DNA from: Palleronia aestuarii
GTDB taxonomy: Bacteria > Pseudomonadota > Alphaproteobacteria > Rhodobacterales > Rhodobacteraceae
Direction: 5' to 3'
Length of the DNA: 64,000 bases
Assembly: GCF_003253995.1 (NCBI RefSeq)
Contig: NZ_QKZL01000001.1
Location: forward strand, 62,001 to 126,000
Shown here: piece after piece, positions 34,072-44,478 of the stretch
Layout of the letters: each line of letters starts with the position of its first letter
Numbering within the stretch: the first letter of the stretch is position 1
Translations under genes and position numbers: made by a program
Notes under the pieces: generated by a model
Database searches by the model: none
What the model was told of the DNA's origin: nothing
The model's input: only the letters and a program-made list of their open reading frames with translations

Positions 34072-35979
34072 TCAGAACGCGCCGGCCGACCGCAATTCCT
34101 GCGCCCGTTCTTCGTCGTACCACCAGAAATCGAGCGCGCCGACGGCGAGCGGAGGAAGCTCCTCGGGGTGGGAGTAGACGTCGTAATAGGCGAGCCAGGT
34201 CACCGGGTTGTAGTAGAGCGGAATGTCGAAACCGATATGGCGCAGCACCCGGTCGAGGGCCTTCACCCCCGGACGCAGCGTATCGAGCGTATCGGCCGCG
34301 ACGATGTCGGTGATCAGGTCGTCGACCGCCTCTGATTTCAGACGCATCAGGTTCCGCGAACTGGTATCGGCGGTCTGCGATCCGTACCATTGCCGGAGCG
34401 CATCCGACGGCTCGAAATCCATCTGGAACCCCTGCGTGGTGAGATCGAAGGCATCGTCCTGCCGACGCTGCACGTATTGCGTCGTGTCGACGCGCTCGAG
34501 CTTGCCGGAAATGCCGAGAAGGCCGAGATTCTCGATGAAGGGAAGGATCACCTTGTCGTAGCGCGGATCGAACTGGAGAATGGTCAGGTCGAGGGGGCGG
34601 CCGTCCTTCTGACGCGTCCCGTTCGGACCGATTTCCCAGCCCGCTTCCTCGAGGAGCGCCGTGGCCTCGCGCAGGATCTTGCGGGAGGGGCGGCTCGTCG
34701 ACGCGTCATGCTCGACGGGCAGGGGAACCGGGTCCGCGACGACGCTCTCCTCGAGCAGGCCCTGCTCCACGAGGGGGTCGAGAAGCACGCGTTCTTCCTC
34801 TGACGGCAACCCCTCTGCCGCGAGGTCGGTCCCGGTCCAGAAGCTCACCGGCTGGGCATAGGCGCCATAATAGAGGGTCTGGTTCGACCAGGCGAAGTTG
34901 AACATCATCGAGATCGCCCGGCGCACGCGGGGATCCTGCCATTTCTCGCGATTGAGATTGAAGACCCAAGAGAGGCGGGGTGCGACGGATCCGTCGGGGA
35001 TCTCCTCGCGCACGACGTAGCCCTGGTTCAATGCGCGGAAATTGTAGTTGGTGTTCCAGTCGGCCGGGTCGCTCTCGATCCGGAAGAGGTATTCGCCGGC
35101 CTTGAAGGCCTCGAGCGCGGCGGAGCTGTCGGCGAAATACTCAACGCGGATGCGGTCGAAATTGTTGCGTCCGGTGTTGATGGGAAGATCCTCTCCCCAG
35201 TAATCCGGGTTCTTCGCGTAGACGACCTGCCGGTTCCAGTCGACGCTGTCGAGAACGTAGGGCCCGGTGGACATGAAGGGGGCGGTGCTGCTCTCGTCGA
35301 GGCGGGTCTCCGTCTCCTCGAACCAGGTCTTGGACCAGGCGGGCGTGCCCCCGGCCATCGTCACCCGATCGCGCATCGGCGCGCTGTCGGTGAAGTCGAA
35401 CCGGATGCGGTAAGGGCCCAGCACCTCTACGCTCTCGAAATAGGCGCCGACCCGTTCGCGGTATTCCGGGATTGCTTGTTCGAGGATCAACTTGTGGCTG
35501 AAGGCGATGTCCTCCGCCGTCATCGGCGTGCCGTCCTGGAAGGTCACGTCCTCGCGCAGGTTGAAGATCACGTAGGAGAGGTCGTCAGGCCATTCGACGG
35601 TCGTGCAGAGATAGCAATAGGCCGCGTAGGGATCGTCCGCCGTGGACGTCATGATGTATTCGCCCGCGCCGACGCTCGCCGAGTAGGTTTCGTATCGTCC
35701 CGCACGCGCATAGGGGTTGAACGTGTCGAAATTGCCGATCGACCAGGTGGAGAACTCGCCACCCTTCGGCGCGTCTGGATTGACGTAGTCGAGTACCGCG
35801 TCGGGCCCGTATTTCAGCTCGCCGAAATTCGAATAGCCGTGCGAGGTGTTCAGCGTCTCGTCGGACGCTTCCTGCGCCCCGGCCTCGATGCCCGGTGCGA
35901 GGATCAGGAGGCAGCATGCGAGGACGCCGCCCGTTCTGCCGAGGGAAATCGTCCGTGCGGCGGGGAGGGCGTGGATCAT
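34072..35979 (-). CDS. yejA: Extracellular solute-binding protein (YejA family)
   Basis: Periplasmic peptide-binding protein of 635 residues for the YejBEF transporter. A signal peptide (about 1-35, ending AGAQ) precedes a SBP_bac_5 family-5 fold with [23 protein letters not shown] and [15 protein letters not shown], and the C-terminal [10 protein letters not shown]. It is the first gene of the operon, ending 10 bases from yejB. The start at 35979 has GGAG eight bases upstream; an ATG nine codons earlier does not fit. Ligand probably oligopeptide, possibly microcin-like or a nucleotide-peptide, by homology only. Confidence 0.95.
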   Translation of the reverse strand: MIHALPAARTISLGRTGGVLACCLLILAPGIEAGAQEASDETLNTSHGYSNFGELKYGPDAVLDYVNPDAPKGGEFSTWSIGNFDTFNPYARAGRYETYSASVGAGEYIMTSTADDPYAAYCYLCTTVEWPDDLSYVIFNLREDVTFQDGTPMTAEDIAFSHKLILEQAIPEYRERVGAYFESVEVLGPYRIRFDFTDSAPMRDRVTMAGGTPAWSKTWFEETETRLDESSTAPFMSTGPYVLDSVDWNRQVVYAKNPDYWGEDLPINTGRNNFDRIRVEYFADSSAALEAFKAGEYLFRIESDPADWNTNYNFRALNQGYVVREEIPDGSVAPRLSWVFNLNREKWQDPRVRRAISMMFNFAWSNQTLYYGAYAQPVSFWTGTDLAAEGLPSEEERVLLDPLVEQGLLEESVVADPVPLPVEHDASTSRPSRKILREATALLEEAGWEIGPNGTRQKDGRPLDLTILQFDPRYDKVILPFIENLGLLGISGKLERVDTTQYVQRRQDDAFDLTTQGFQMDFEPSDALRQWYGSQTADTSSRNLMRLKSEAVDDLITDIVAADTLDTLRPGVKALDRVLRHIGFDIPLYYNPVTWLAYYDVYSHPEELPPLAVGALDFWWYDEERAQELRSAGAF

Positions 35980-36127
35980 GCGGAACACTCCGTCTTGATG
36001 AGCCATTCTGGATCAAGTGCCGACGCTAAGGCCGGGCGCGGAGGATGTTCAAGTTGAATTCTCGTGAGGCCGTGGGCCCCCGTGATGCGTCGGCGCAGCG
36101 GGTTTCCGTCGCGGCGCCGATCGCAAT

Positions 36128-36655
36128 TCACCCGCCGAGCGTCTGGAGATAGGCGATGACGGCCGCGCGATCCTCGACACTCGGCAATCCGTTGAAGCTC
36201 ATCTTGGTGCCCGGTGCGTAGCCCTGCGGATCCTCGAGGAACGCGTTCAGGTTCTCGGGCGACCAGACATCCGCATGCTCCTCGAGCGCGCCGGAATAGG
36301 AATAGCCCGCCACCGTATCGACCTCCCGGCCGACGACGCCGTAAAGGGTCGGGCCAACGGCATTTGCGCCTTCCTCGACCTGATGGCAGGCGCGACACTT
36401 GCCGAAGACGCGCTCGCCCGCGGCCGGATCGGCGGAGGCCAGCACCTCCTCGAAAGGCGGGCCTTCTTCCTCCGGCTCCGCGTTTTCGTCCTCGCCGGTG
36501 TCGATCGTGTAGGCCTGATGCACCTCTTCGCCCTCGTGGGGGACTTCCTCGCCGGTATTGTAGATCAACTCGCCGGCCCATCCGCCGAGCAGGAAAATCA
36601 GGAGAGAGCCACAAAAGGCACCAACAATCTTCGTCAGGGTCATCGTGTCGAACAT
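36128..36655 (-). CDS. Membrane-anchored cytochrome c (CycM/c552-like)
   Basis: Electron carrier of 175 residues. An uncleaved N-terminal helix (about 7-27) anchors it in the inner membrane; an acidic linker of about 40 residues with many E/D follows; the heme domain has C87-R-A-C90-H91 and an axial methionine (M152 in GTKMSFNG). This mitochondrial-like class I fold with membrane anchor resembles Paracoccus c552 and cyt c-y, which pass electrons from bc1 to terminal oxidase. The start is before FDTMTLTKI; an in-frame ATG four codons later is possible. Divergent from pheA. Confidence 0.93.
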   Translation of the reverse strand: MFDTMTLTKIVGAFCGSLLIFLLGGWAGELIYNTGEEVPHEGEEVHQAYTIDTGEDENAEPEEEGPPFEEVLASADPAAGERVFGKCRACHQVEEGANAVGPTLYGVVGREVDTVAGYSYSGALEEHADVWSPENLNAFLEDPQGYAPGTKMSFNGLPSVEDRAAVIAYLQTLGG

Positions 36656-36768
36656 GTCGCGTCCCGTGCGGCCAGAAGTGTCGGCACTCTCTATCCCCTT
36701 CACCGCGCAGCTTTCAAGCGCTATGAGACGCGGCGAAACGTCAGACCGGAACCCGAAGGATTTTGACC

Positions 36769-37602
36769 ATGGTGCTCCGCATCTCGTTTCAGGGCGAACT
36801 CGGCGCGTATTCGCACCAGGCCTGCGTCGAGACGCGGCCCGATCTCGACCCGATGCCCTGCCGCACGTTCGAGGATGCGATCGAGGCGGTGCGGACCGGC
36901 GCGGCCGAGCTTGCGATGCTGCCCGTGGAGAATTCGACCTACGGACGCGTCGCCGATATCCATTCGCTCTTGCCCGGCTCGGGCCTCCATATCGTCGCAG
37001 AAGCCTTCGTACGGGTTCATATCAATCTCCTCGTGATCCCGGGCACGCCGCTCGAGCGGATCGAGCGGGCGATGAGCCACACGGTCCTTCTCGGACAGTG
37101 CAAGAATTTCCTCGGAACGCACGGCATCCACCGGATCGCGGGCGCGGACACGGCCGGGTCGGCGCGGCAGGTCGCGGAGGCGGGCGATCCAACGCTTGCC
37201 GCGCTCGCGGGCGAACTGGCGGGGGAAATATACGGGCTCGAGACGCTCGCCCGCCATATCGAGGATCAGGACACGAACACGACGCGGTTCCTGCTGATGT
37301 CGCGCGAGGCGGATCGCGATCGGCGGGGCGAGCACGGGATGATCACGTCCTTCGTCTTCCGCGTGCGCAACATTCCTGCCGCGCTCTACAAGGCCATGGG
37401 CGGCTTCGCGACGAACGGCGTCAACATGACGAAGCTCGAGAGCTACATGGTCGGGGGCAATTTCACGGCGACGCAGTTCTACGCCGACGTCGAGGGGCAC
37501 CCTGACGATCCGTCGCTCGCCCGCGCGCTGGAGGAGCTCGATTACTTCACCGACAGCCTCAAAATTCTCGGGACGTACCCGGCCGATCCGCGCCGGCACT
37601 GA
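36769..37602 (+). CDS. pheA: Prephenate dehydratase
   Basis: Converts prephenate to phenylpyruvate in phenylalanine biosynthesis. The 277 residues hold the PDT domain (ISFQGELGAYSHQA; AMLPVENSTYGRV; QDTNTTRFLLM with the catalytic TRF threonine) and a C-terminal ACT domain with MTKLESYMVGGNF, the usual phenylalanine-binding allosteric site. No chorismate mutase domain is fused. An AAGGA precedes the ATG; a TTG two codons upstream is less likely. Convergent with xerC. Confidence 0.96.
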   Translation: MVLRISFQGELGAYSHQACVETRPDLDPMPCRTFEDAIEAVRTGAAELAMLPVENSTYGRVADIHSLLPGSGLHIVAEAFVRVHINLLVIPGTPLERIERAMSHTVLLGQCKNFLGTHGIHRIAGADTAGSARQVAEAGDPTLAALAGELAGEIYGLETLARHIEDQDTNTTRFLLMSREADRDRRGEHGMITSFVFRVRNIPAALYKAMGGFATNGVNMTKLESYMVGGNFTATQFYADVEGHPDDPSLARALEELDYFTDSLKILGTYPADPRRH

Positions 37603-37611
37603 GCGATCAGT

Positions 37612-38526
37612 TCAGCCGCGCGGATGGGCCTTGTCGTAGACGGCCATCAGCCGGGCCGTGTCGACGGCCGTATAGGCCTGGGTGGTCGAGAGGGAGGCGT
37701 GGCCCAGCAATTCCTGGATCGTCCTGAGATCGCCGCCCGCGCTGAGGAGATGCGTTGCGAAGGAATGGCGCAGCGCGTGCGGGGTCGCGCTCGAGGGCAG
37801 GCCGAGTTCCAGACGAGCGTGCTCCATCACCTTGGCGATCGTCCGTGGATTGAGGGCGCCGCCCTTGACGCCGCGAAAGAGCGGCAGGGGCGGCGCGAGA
37901 TCGAAGGGACATGCCTGGACATACAGATCGACCGCGTCCCGCGCCGCCGGCAGGACCGGCACGACCCGTTCCTTGCGGCCCTTGCCGGTGATCCGCAGCG
38001 TCGGGCCCAGGGGGGCGTCCATGCCCTTGAGGCCCAGTGCCTCGGAAATGCGCAACCCGCAGCCCCAGAGCAGCGTGACGACGGCGAGGTCGCGCGCCGC
38101 GACCCAGGGCTCGCGCGCCTGCAGCTCCACCCGGTCCAGCATGGCGTGGGCCGCCTCCACATCCAGCGGGCGGGGCAGCTTGCGCTGGAACTTCGGCGAG
38201 CGGGCGGACAGGATCGCGGTCGGGTCGAACCCGTTCCGCTCCGCCAGCCAGCGGGTGAAGGATTTGACCGCGGTCAGCTTTCTCGCGAGGCTGCGCGCGG
38301 CGATCCCGCGCCCGCGGACATGCGCCATCCACGCACGCATGTCGCGCAAGGTGACCTCGCCGAGCGCCGCAGGGCCAGCCTGTTCGCCGAAATGACCCTG
38401 CATGAAGAGAAGAAAGCCGCTCACGTCGGCGCGGTAGGCTGTGATGGTCGCGTCCGAGCAATCGTCGAGCGCGCTCAGATGCGAGAGCCAGCGCCCCAGC
38501 GCGTCGGCGAGCCCCGGAGAGATCAC
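37612..38526 (-). CDS. xerC: Tyrosine recombinase XerC
   Basis: Site-specific recombinase acting with XerD at dif to separate chromosome dimers. The 304 residues have an N-terminal SAM-like core-binding domain (about 1-100) and the catalytic domain with all expected residues: R159 (CGLRISEAL), K182, H250 and R253 (HALRHSFAT), H276 (LGHASL) and nucleophile Y285. GTG start overlaps the TGA of the DUF484 gene, so both are co-translated. The context next to a DUF484 gene argues for a housekeeping Xer rather than an integrase. Confidence 0.95.
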   Translation of the reverse strand: MISPGLADALGRWLSHLSALDDCSDATITAYRADVSGFLLFMQGHFGEQAGPAALGEVTLRDMRAWMAHVRGRGIAARSLARKLTAVKSFTRWLAERNGFDPTAILSARSPKFQRKLPRPLDVEAAHAMLDRVELQAREPWVAARDLAVVTLLWGCGLRISEALGLKGMDAPLGPTLRITGKGRKERVVPVLPAARDAVDLYVQACPFDLAPPLPLFRGVKGGALNPRTIAKVMEHARLELGLPSSATPHALRHSFATHLLSAGGDLRTIQELLGHASLSTTQAYTAVDTARLMAVYDKAHPRG

Positions 38527-39221
38527 GCGAGCCAGGTGCGGGCGACCCGCTCGACGGTGCCTGCGAGGAATTCCAGAAGGTCCACGCCCTGGCCGGGGGC
38601 GAATTGCTCGCCGTCACGGCTTGCGAGAACGAGCATCGCCGGCGGCGCGCCCTCCCCGAGCGCGAGGAGCAGGCAGGCCTCCGACCGCATGTCCGCCGCA
38701 TCCGGCCCGTGCATGTCGCGATCGCCCGTCGTGATCCGGCGCAACGTCACACGTCGCGGCGCGCCGCCCGGTCCCGGTCCGGCATAGAGGCTGCAGAAGC
38801 CGGGCTCAGCGGTCGCGACCGCCCCGTCAGGCGGTGCGGAGGAGGCGCCGACATCGGCTTCGGCGAAGAACCGAACGGCGTCGACGCGGAGTTCCCTTGC
38901 GAGGGACCCGTCGAAAAGCGCCCAGAACGACGTCGCATCCGATGGCTCGAGCAGGGCAAGGACCGCACGATGGACGACCTTGATCCCGGTGATGTTGTCG
39001 TAGGCGGCCGCGATGACGCTCCGATGGGTCTCCTCGAGCCGATCGAGGCGTTCGGAGAGACGTCGCATCGCGACTCCTCGCAGATCGATCACGTTCTCGC
39101 CCCGCGCGGCGTCGTTCGCCCCGACGAGAGCCTGCATCAGGACCGGATCGTCGAGAAGGCGCGCCGGATCGGCCATGAGGTGATCGCGGATCGCGGTATC
39201 GATCGTGGAACTGCTCGTCAT
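38523..39221 (-). CDS. DUF484 family protein (GAF-like fold)
   Basis: A 232-residue cytosolic protein. It begins with a helical N-terminal part (DTAIRDHLMADPARLLDDPVLMQALV), then VIDLRGVAMRRLSERLDRLEETHRSVI, and a C-terminal GAF-like region ending LEFLAGTVERVARTWLA. DUF484 genes next to xerC are widespread in proteobacteria; function unknown. The stop lies inside the xerC start. Confidence 0.9.
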   Translation of the reverse strand: MTSSSTIDTAIRDHLMADPARLLDDPVLMQALVGANDAARGENVIDLRGVAMRRLSERLDRLEETHRSVIAAAYDNITGIKVVHRAVLALLEPSDATSFWALFDGSLARELRVDAVRFFAEADVGASSAPPDGAVATAEPGFCSLYAGPGPGGAPRRVTLRRITTGDRDMHGPDAADMRSEACLLLALGEGAPPAMLVLASRDGEQFAPGQGVDLLEFLAGTVERVARTWLA

Positions 39222-39342
39222 CTCGGGACCCTTGCCGTTGCGCTTCCAAAACGTAGCAGCGGGGGGCGATCAGGCCTAGGCCGGGCGACGCGGCCCGGCC
39301 CGTTCGATGCATTCGTGCGACACGTGACGCCCCGTGCCGGCC

Positions 39343-39996
39343 TCAGAGGATCGACTGGCCAGTGCTCTTCCAGTCGGCGACGAAAGCGTCGAGGCCCTTG
39401 TCGGTCAGCACGTGGTTCGCCATCTGGTGAATGACGGCGGGGGGCGCGGTCGCCACGTCCGAGCCGATCAGCGCCGCCTCCTTCATGTGGTTCACGGTCC
39501 GGATCGAGGCCGCGAGGATTTGCGTCTCGAACCCGTAATTGTCATAGATCGTCCGAATATCGCGGATGAGCGCCATGCCGTCGAGATTGAGATCGTCAAG
39601 ACGCCCGAGGAACGGAGAGATGAACGTCGCTCCCGCCTTCGCTGCGAGCAGCGCCTGATTGGCCGAGAAGCACAACGTGACATTGACCATCCGGCCTTCC
39701 TCGGACAGCACCTTGCAGGCCTTCAACCCGTCCCAGGTCAAGGGCACCTTGATGGTGATGTTGTCCGCGATCTTTGCCAGAACCCGCCCCTCGGCGATCA
39801 TGCCTTCGGCGTCGAGGGCGACCGTCTCGGCGCTGACCGGACCGGAGACGATGCTGCAGATCTCCTTCGTCACCTCCTTGATGTCGCGTCCCGACTTCAT
39901 GATCAGCGACGGGTTGGTCGTGACGCCGTCCACCATCCCGAGTTCCTGGAGTTCGCGGATGGCGTCCGTATCGGCGGTATCGACGAAGAATTTCAT
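39343..39996 (-). CDS. Fructose-6-phosphate aldolase / transaldolase family (type 3)
   Basis: Short transaldolase-fold enzyme of 217 residues. Motifs are [41 protein letters not shown] (Schiff-base lysine), [16 protein letters not shown] and SPFLGRLDD. The size marks the TalC/FSA subfamily rather than full transaldolase B; whether it has transaldolase or aldolase activity depends on active-site details (a glutamine/glutamate and tyrosine/phenylalanine difference) I cannot weigh safely. GAGGAG precedes the ATG. Adjacent to priA in divergent orientation. Confidence 0.92.
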   Translation of the reverse strand: MKFFVDTADTDAIRELQELGMVDGVTTNPSLIMKSGRDIKEVTKEICSIVSGPVSAETVALDAEGMIAEGRVLAKIADNITIKVPLTWDGLKACKVLSEEGRMVNVTLCFSANQALLAAKAGATFISPFLGRLDDLNLDGMALIRDIRTIYDNYGFETQILAASIRTVNHMKEAALIGSDVATAPPAVIHQMANHVLTDKGLDAFVADWKSTGQSIL

Positions 39997-40089
39997 GTTA
40001 GCGCTCCTCATGCGTATCGGAACCGGGTTTACCGCCGCGCGCGACGCTAAGAAAGCCCCCCGATGCCCGGCTGGCCGTCCGGACGCGAC

Positions 40090-42285
40090 ATGAGCGAGGA
40101 AAAGCACTTCGCCGCCGGGGCGCTCGTCTCGGTTCTGACCGTGCAGCCGCTCGACCGGCTTCTCGACTACCGCGCGCCGGAGGGCGGTTGCACGACGGGT
40201 GCTTTCGTCGAGGTGCCGCTCGGGCCGCGGCGGGTTCTGGGTGTCGTCTGGGGCGACGGGCAGGGGGAGTACGATCTCGCCCGGATCCGCCCGATCAATC
40301 GCGTGCTCGAAGCGGCGCCGATGCGGGCGGAGATGCGCGCCTTCCTCTCGCGGGCAGCGGAATACACGCTCACCCCGATGCCCGCCATGCTGCGGCTCGC
40401 CACCCGTTCCCCGGGCCTCGGCGATCCGCCCTCGATGCGAAGGGTCTACGCGCGGGGCATGGGCACGCCCGACCGGATGACGGAGCCGCGTCGTCGGGTT
40501 CTGGAGGTGCTCGAGGAATATGGAGGGCTCTCCTTTACGCTGAGGGAGCTCGCGGAGCTCGCGGGTACCGGTACCGGCGTGGTGAAGGGCCTCGTCGCGC
40601 AAGGTGCCGTCGAGGAGCGCGAGAGCCCGCGCGACACGCCCTATCCGCGGCTCGATCCCGACCTGCTCGGTATGGCGCTGGCCCCGGACCAAGAGGCTGC
40701 TGCGGCGCGTCTCCGCGCGGGTGCGGCATCGGGGGAATATGCCACGACGATGCTGAGGGGGGTGACCGGCTCGGGCAAGACGGAGGTCTATCTCGAGGCG
40801 GTCGCGGCCTGCCTCGCCGCGGGGCGGCAGGCGCTCGTGCTCCTGCCGGAGATCGCGCTCACTGCGGAATTCCTCACGCGGGTGGAGGCGCGGTTCGGAG
40901 CGCTGCCCGCCGAATGGCATTCGGGCGTTACGATGACCGAACGGCGACGCTGCTGGCGGATGGTGAGCGAGGGTGGTGCGCAGCTTGTCGTGGGCGCGCG
41001 TTCCGCGCTTTTTCTGCCCTACCGTGATCTCGGGCTCGTCGTCGTCGACGAGGAGCATGACACCTCCTACAAGCAGGAAGACGGCGTGCTCTATTCCGCC
41101 CGCGACATGGCGGTCCTGCGCGGCGCGATCGAGGGGGCGCAGGTGATCCTCGCTTCCGCGACGCCCTCGCTCGAGACCTGGGCCAATGTGGAGGCCGGAA
41201 AGTATGCCGCGCTGACGCTGACCTCGCGCTTCGGGGAGGCAGACATGCCCCAGATGCGGGCCATCGACATGCGCGGCGAAACTTTGCCGGCGGGCCGATG
41301 GATCTCTCCCACGCTCCGGGCGGCGGTGGAAGCGCGTCTCGAACAAGGCGAGCAGTCGCTCCTATTCCTCAATCGTCGCGGCTACGCGCCGGTGACGCTC
41401 TGCCGGGCCTGCGGCAACCAGATCGGTTGCGACCAGTGCGACGCGCGCATGGTGGAGCATCGCTTTCTCAAGCGCCTCGTCTGCCATCAATGCGGCGCGA
41501 CGAAACCGGTCCCCGAGGCCTGTCCGTCCTGTGGCGTCGAGGGCAAACTCGCCGCCGTGGGGCCGGGCGTGGAGCGGATGGCGGAAGAGGCGGCAGAGCT
41601 CTTCCCCGACGCGCGGATCGAGGTCCTGTCGTCGGACATGTACAGCTCAGCCCGCGCGCTGAAGGCTCGGATCGCGGCCATCGCCGAGGGGGAGGCCGAC
41701 GTGATCGTCGGAACGCAGCTCGTCGCGAAGGGCCACAACTTTCCGCTGCTCACGCTCGTGGGCGTGATCGACGCCGATCTCGGGTTGCAGGGATCCGATC
41801 TGCGCGCGGCGGAGCGGACCTTCCAGCTCATGCGACAGGTCGCGGGTCGGGCCGGTCGATCGGAACGGCGCGGCGAAGCGCTCCTCCAGACGTTCCAGCC
41901 GGAACATTCGGTGATCCGCGCGATCCTCACGGGCGACGAGGAAGGGTTCTGGCGTGCCGAGGCGGCAGAGCGGCGCGCGGCGGGCGTGCCGCCCTATGGC
42001 CGGATGGCCGGCATCGTCCTGTCGGCCCGGGACGTGCAGGCGGCGTTCGATCTCGGCACGAAGATGGCGCGCGGCGACGGGCCACTGCGCCGGATCGGCG
42101 CGCAGGTCTACGGTCCCGCGCCCGCGCCCATCGCCCGGATCCGCGGACGCCATCGCGTGCGCCTCCTCGTGAAAGCAGAGAAGGCGGCCCCGTTGCAGGC
42201 CGCCCTCTCCGATTGGCTGTTGCAATTTCCCGTCCGCGGCGATCTGCGGATCAGCGTCGATATCGATCCGCAGAGCTTCTACTGA
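40090..42285 (+). CDS. priA: Primosomal protein N' (PriA helicase)
   Basis: 3'-5' DNA helicase that restarts stalled replication forks. Starting at the ATG at 40090 the protein has 731 residues: 3'-DNA-binding domain ([16 protein letters not shown]), helicase core with Walker [16 protein letters not shown] box, and the zinc-binding cysteines [17 protein letters not shown] with a second CHQCGA / CPSCG set, then helicase motifs including [12 protein letters not shown] and QVAGRAGR. An upstream ATG at 40063 is possible. Identification secure. Confidence 0.97.
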   Translation: MSEEKHFAAGALVSVLTVQPLDRLLDYRAPEGGCTTGAFVEVPLGPRRVLGVVWGDGQGEYDLARIRPINRVLEAAPMRAEMRAFLSRAAEYTLTPMPAMLRLATRSPGLGDPPSMRRVYARGMGTPDRMTEPRRRVLEVLEEYGGLSFTLRELAELAGTGTGVVKGLVAQGAVEERESPRDTPYPRLDPDLLGMALAPDQEAAAARLRAGAASGEYATTMLRGVTGSGKTEVYLEAVAACLAAGRQALVLLPEIALTAEFLTRVEARFGALPAEWHSGVTMTERRRCWRMVSEGGAQLVVGARSALFLPYRDLGLVVVDEEHDTSYKQEDGVLYSARDMAVLRGAIEGAQVILASATPSLETWANVEAGKYAALTLTSRFGEADMPQMRAIDMRGETLPAGRWISPTLRAAVEARLEQGEQSLLFLNRRGYAPVTLCRACGNQIGCDQCDARMVEHRFLKRLVCHQCGATKPVPEACPSCGVEGKLAAVGPGVERMAEEAAELFPDARIEVLSSDMYSSARALKARIAAIAEGEADVIVGTQLVAKGHNFPLLTLVGVIDADLGLQGSDLRAAERTFQLMRQVAGRAGRSERRGEALLQTFQPEHSVIRAILTGDEEGFWRAEAAERRAAGVPPYGRMAGIVLSARDVQAAFDLGTKMARGDGPLRRIGAQVYGPAPAPIARIRGRHRVRLLVKAEKAAPLQAALSDWLLQFPVRGDLRISVDIDPQSFY

Positions 42286-42312
42286 AGCCTCGCCGCGCCG
42301 GGGAACGGCTCC

Positions 42313-43248
42313 TCAGTCCTCCTCGGCGGACCCGGAGCCGTCGGTGCTGCCGTCCATGCCACCGCCGGTGTCTCCGGTATCCGGCGTGTCCGAGCTGCCC
42401 GACGTGTCGCCGCTTCCGCTCATCGCGCCTTCGGCATTGCCATCGCTCGACGCCCCGTCGGTGCCGCTATCGGATTCGCCGGCCGGGGTCTCCTCGCGCG
42501 GCTCGCCGTTCTCGTCGTAATAGACGACCTCGTATTGTCCGCGCAGTTCGTCGCGGATCTCGAGAAGGCGCTGCTGCTGGATTTGCTGCTCGATCTGCGG
42601 GCGGACCTCCTCTAGTGGCGGGAGGGGCTGCGGAGAGGCCTCGGCCGCCTCGTCGTAGGCGGATTGCACCGCCTCGTCCGTGGTGACCTCCTCCATCGCG
42701 CGCTGGACATAGACCCGGACCGTCGCGGCTTCGACGGCTTCCTCGCCGCCATCACCGGCGATCTCCTGAACTTCCGGATCTTCGGAGAGGTTCTGCGACT
42801 GCGCCTCCGCGAGGATCAGTTCACGCAGGACGAGTTGTTCGACCGCGAAGGGGATCAGGACATCGGGAGGATTCTGCTGCACCTGCGGCGGCAGGGACGC
42901 GATCGCGTCGCGAACGTCGCCCGCCGTGATCTCCGCATCCTCGACCGAGACGACCACCTGGTCCTCATCCGCCGTGTCGCCCGCGCTGTCAGACCCGGAT
43001 GCGGCGCTGCCGTCGTTCGACCCGGAAGCGCTGTCGCTGTCCGTGGAATCGGGTGCGCCGCTGTCGCTTCCCGCGGCACCCGCATCGCTCTGCCCGGATC
43101 CCGACGTGCCCTCGTTTCCGGAGGTGCTGCCATTGTCCTGTTGCGTCGTTCCGGTGTCGGACGAGGAAGTGTCCTGCGCCGCTGCGGGCAGGGTGGCCAG
43201 GGGCAGCGCGAGCAGTGCCGCGGCCGATGTCATCGTGATGCGCTTCAT
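42313..43248 (-). CDS. SurA/PpiC-like chaperone with parvulin core missing, acidic low-complexity flanks
   Basis: Periplasmic protein of 311 residues. After a signal peptide (AxA at 22-24) comes a Ser/Asp/Gly/Thr-rich tract (about 26-95), then a SurA-N/PpiC helical part with VVVSVEDAEITAGDVRDAI and LVLRELILAEAQ (98-150). It runs through VTTDEAVQSAYDEA (188-201) directly into PPLEEVRPQIEQQIQQQRLLEI (210-231), which in PpiC homologs follow the peptidyl-prolyl isomerase domain. The isomerase core (the ARHIL... region) is absent. A second low-complexity acidic tail (about 255-311) ends it. AGGAGA precedes the ATG. It is probably a holdase-type chaperone without isomerase activity. Confidence 0.8.
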   Translation of the reverse strand: MKRITMTSAAALLALPLATLPAAAQDTSSSDTGTTQQDNGSTSGNEGTSGSGQSDAGAAGSDSGAPDSTDSDSASGSNDGSAASGSDSAGDTADEDQVVVSVEDAEITAGDVRDAIASLPPQVQQNPPDVLIPFAVEQLVLRELILAEAQSQNLSEDPEVQEIAGDGGEEAVEAATVRVYVQRAMEEVTTDEAVQSAYDEAAEASPQPLPPLEEVRPQIEQQIQQQRLLEIRDELRGQYEVVYYDENGEPREETPAGESDSGTDGASSDGNAEGAMSGSGDTSGSSDTPDTGDTGGGMDGSTDGSGSAEED

Positions 43249-43638
43249 CTGTCTCTCCTGTAAATTTGCCGGCCCCAACGGGTGCCGACGCCGGCTGTTC
43301 CGTCCGGCCTTGCGCGAAGAGCCCGAATGAGCGGTGTGAAAACGGCCATTCGGCGACGGATTTCGGCGATCATGCGTGCCGATCTGCCAATCGACGCGAC
43401 GCATCGAGCGTTTTGCGCGGCATCTCGCCTCCGTCGGCTTCAAGCTTGCCGCACGTCCTCGTGATCCACATTTCTGCGATGTGGTGACTGAACGGATCGT
43501 CACGTCCACTGGCCGCCATGCGTATCGTCGCGTCACGATGGCGCAGCGACTGCCGCGCCCGTGTTCCGGAAGGCCCCTGGAGTAGCGTTCGCCGCGACGA
43601 CACCTATATGAGCCTCGAAACGTATGAGGAGACAGGTC
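43249..43638. other. 390-base intergenic stretch
   Basis: Lies between the foldase-like gene (minus) and msrA (plus), so it should hold both promoters. No convincing coding frame, tRNA or repeat was found. The first 12 bases are the Shine-Dalgarno region of the minus-strand gene, and the last 20 are that of msrA. Short frames present lack a ribosome binding site. Confidence 0.5.
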
Positions 43639-44292
43639 ATGTTTGGATTGCTGCGCAACAAGTCGGAGATGGTGGACCGGGACGACGCGCTGCCCGGCCG
43701 CGCCGATCCGATCCCGACCGCCGCCGCCCATTTCGTCACCGGACGTCCCATCGGTGCCGCGGTGCCCGACGGCATGGAGGTCGCGATCTTCGGGATGGGT
43801 TGCTTCTGGGGGGTCGAGCGGATGTTCTGGAAGCTCGACGGGGTCTACCAGACCGCCGTGGGCTATGCGGGGGGCTATACGCCCAACCCGTCCTATGAGG
43901 AGGTCTGCTCCGGCCGGACGGGCCATAACGAGGTCGTCCGCGTGGTCTACGATCCCTCCACGATTTCCTACGAGGAGCTTTTGAAGGTGTTCTGGGAAGG
44001 ACACGACCCGACACAGGGCATGGCGCAGGGGAACGATCGCGGCACGCAATACCGGTCGGGGATCTACGTGACGAGCGATGCACAGAGGCGCGCGGCGGAA
44101 GAGACGATGGCCGCTTTCGCCCCGAAGCTGAAGGCGGCGGGCTACGGTCCGGTCACGACGGAAATCCGCGACGCGCCGGACTTCTATTACGCCGAGGATT
44201 ACCACCAGCAATATCTCGCCAAGAACCCCGGCGGCTATTGTGGTATCGGCGGTACCGGCGTGACCTGCCCGGTGGGTGTCGCGGTCGCGTGA
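43639..44292 (+). CDS. msrA: Peptide-methionine (S)-S-oxide reductase
   Basis: Repairs methionine-S-sulfoxide in proteins. The 217 residues show the MsrA signature [13 protein letters not shown] with catalytic C55, [25 protein letters not shown], the substrate loop RSGIYV, and a C-terminal resolving cysteine region ([14 protein letters not shown]). An N-terminal extension of about 45 residues precedes the core. GAGGAG precedes the chosen ATG; an ATG five codons earlier is less well placed. A good terminator follows (44302-44332). Confidence 0.95.
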   Translation: MFGLLRNKSEMVDRDDALPGRADPIPTAAAHFVTGRPIGAAVPDGMEVAIFGMGCFWGVERMFWKLDGVYQTAVGYAGGYTPNPSYEEVCSGRTGHNEVVRVVYDPSTISYEELLKVFWEGHDPTQGMAQGNDRGTQYRSGIYVTSDAQRRAAEETMAAFAPKLKAAGYGPVTTEIRDAPDFYYAEDYHQQYLAKNPGGYCGIGGTGVTCPVGVAVA

Positions 44293-44301
44293 CGATGGCG
44301 G

Positions 44302-44332
44302 GGTCGGCTACAGTGTAGCCGGCCCATCTTTT
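44302..44332 (+). terminator. Rho-independent terminator after msrA
   Basis: A 10-bp stem (GGTCGGCTAC / GTAGCCGGCC, one T-G pair) with a 3-base loop, followed by CATCTTTT. It begins 9 bases after the msrA stop. This is a standard intrinsic terminator. Confidence 0.8.
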
Positions 44333-44478
44333 AATTACGTCCATCGTCGTTGCGGCCGAAAGGCCAGACCACGCAGTTGAATGATAGAACGCTGCGTTCG
44401 TCACGTGTGAATGGCGGGCGGCTCGGGCGCGTTGCGCTGCACGTTATTTTGACGCGTCCGACTTGGAGGCCTTAGCCT

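Noticed and set aside
37612-38526. XerC considered as a mobile-element integrase
   Set aside because: It is co-translated with a DUF484 gene beside pheA, with no att repeats, tRNA target or phage genes nearby; this is the housekeeping context.
39997-41346. A long minus-strand frame joined ahead of the transaldolase gene
   Set aside because: It is the antisense shadow of priA; the transaldolase begins at 39996 with GAGGAG and the conserved MKFFVDTAD start.
43249-43638. Several short open frames in the intergenic stretch before msrA
   Set aside because: None has a plausible Shine-Dalgarno, and their codon usage is not distinct from random frames of this composition.
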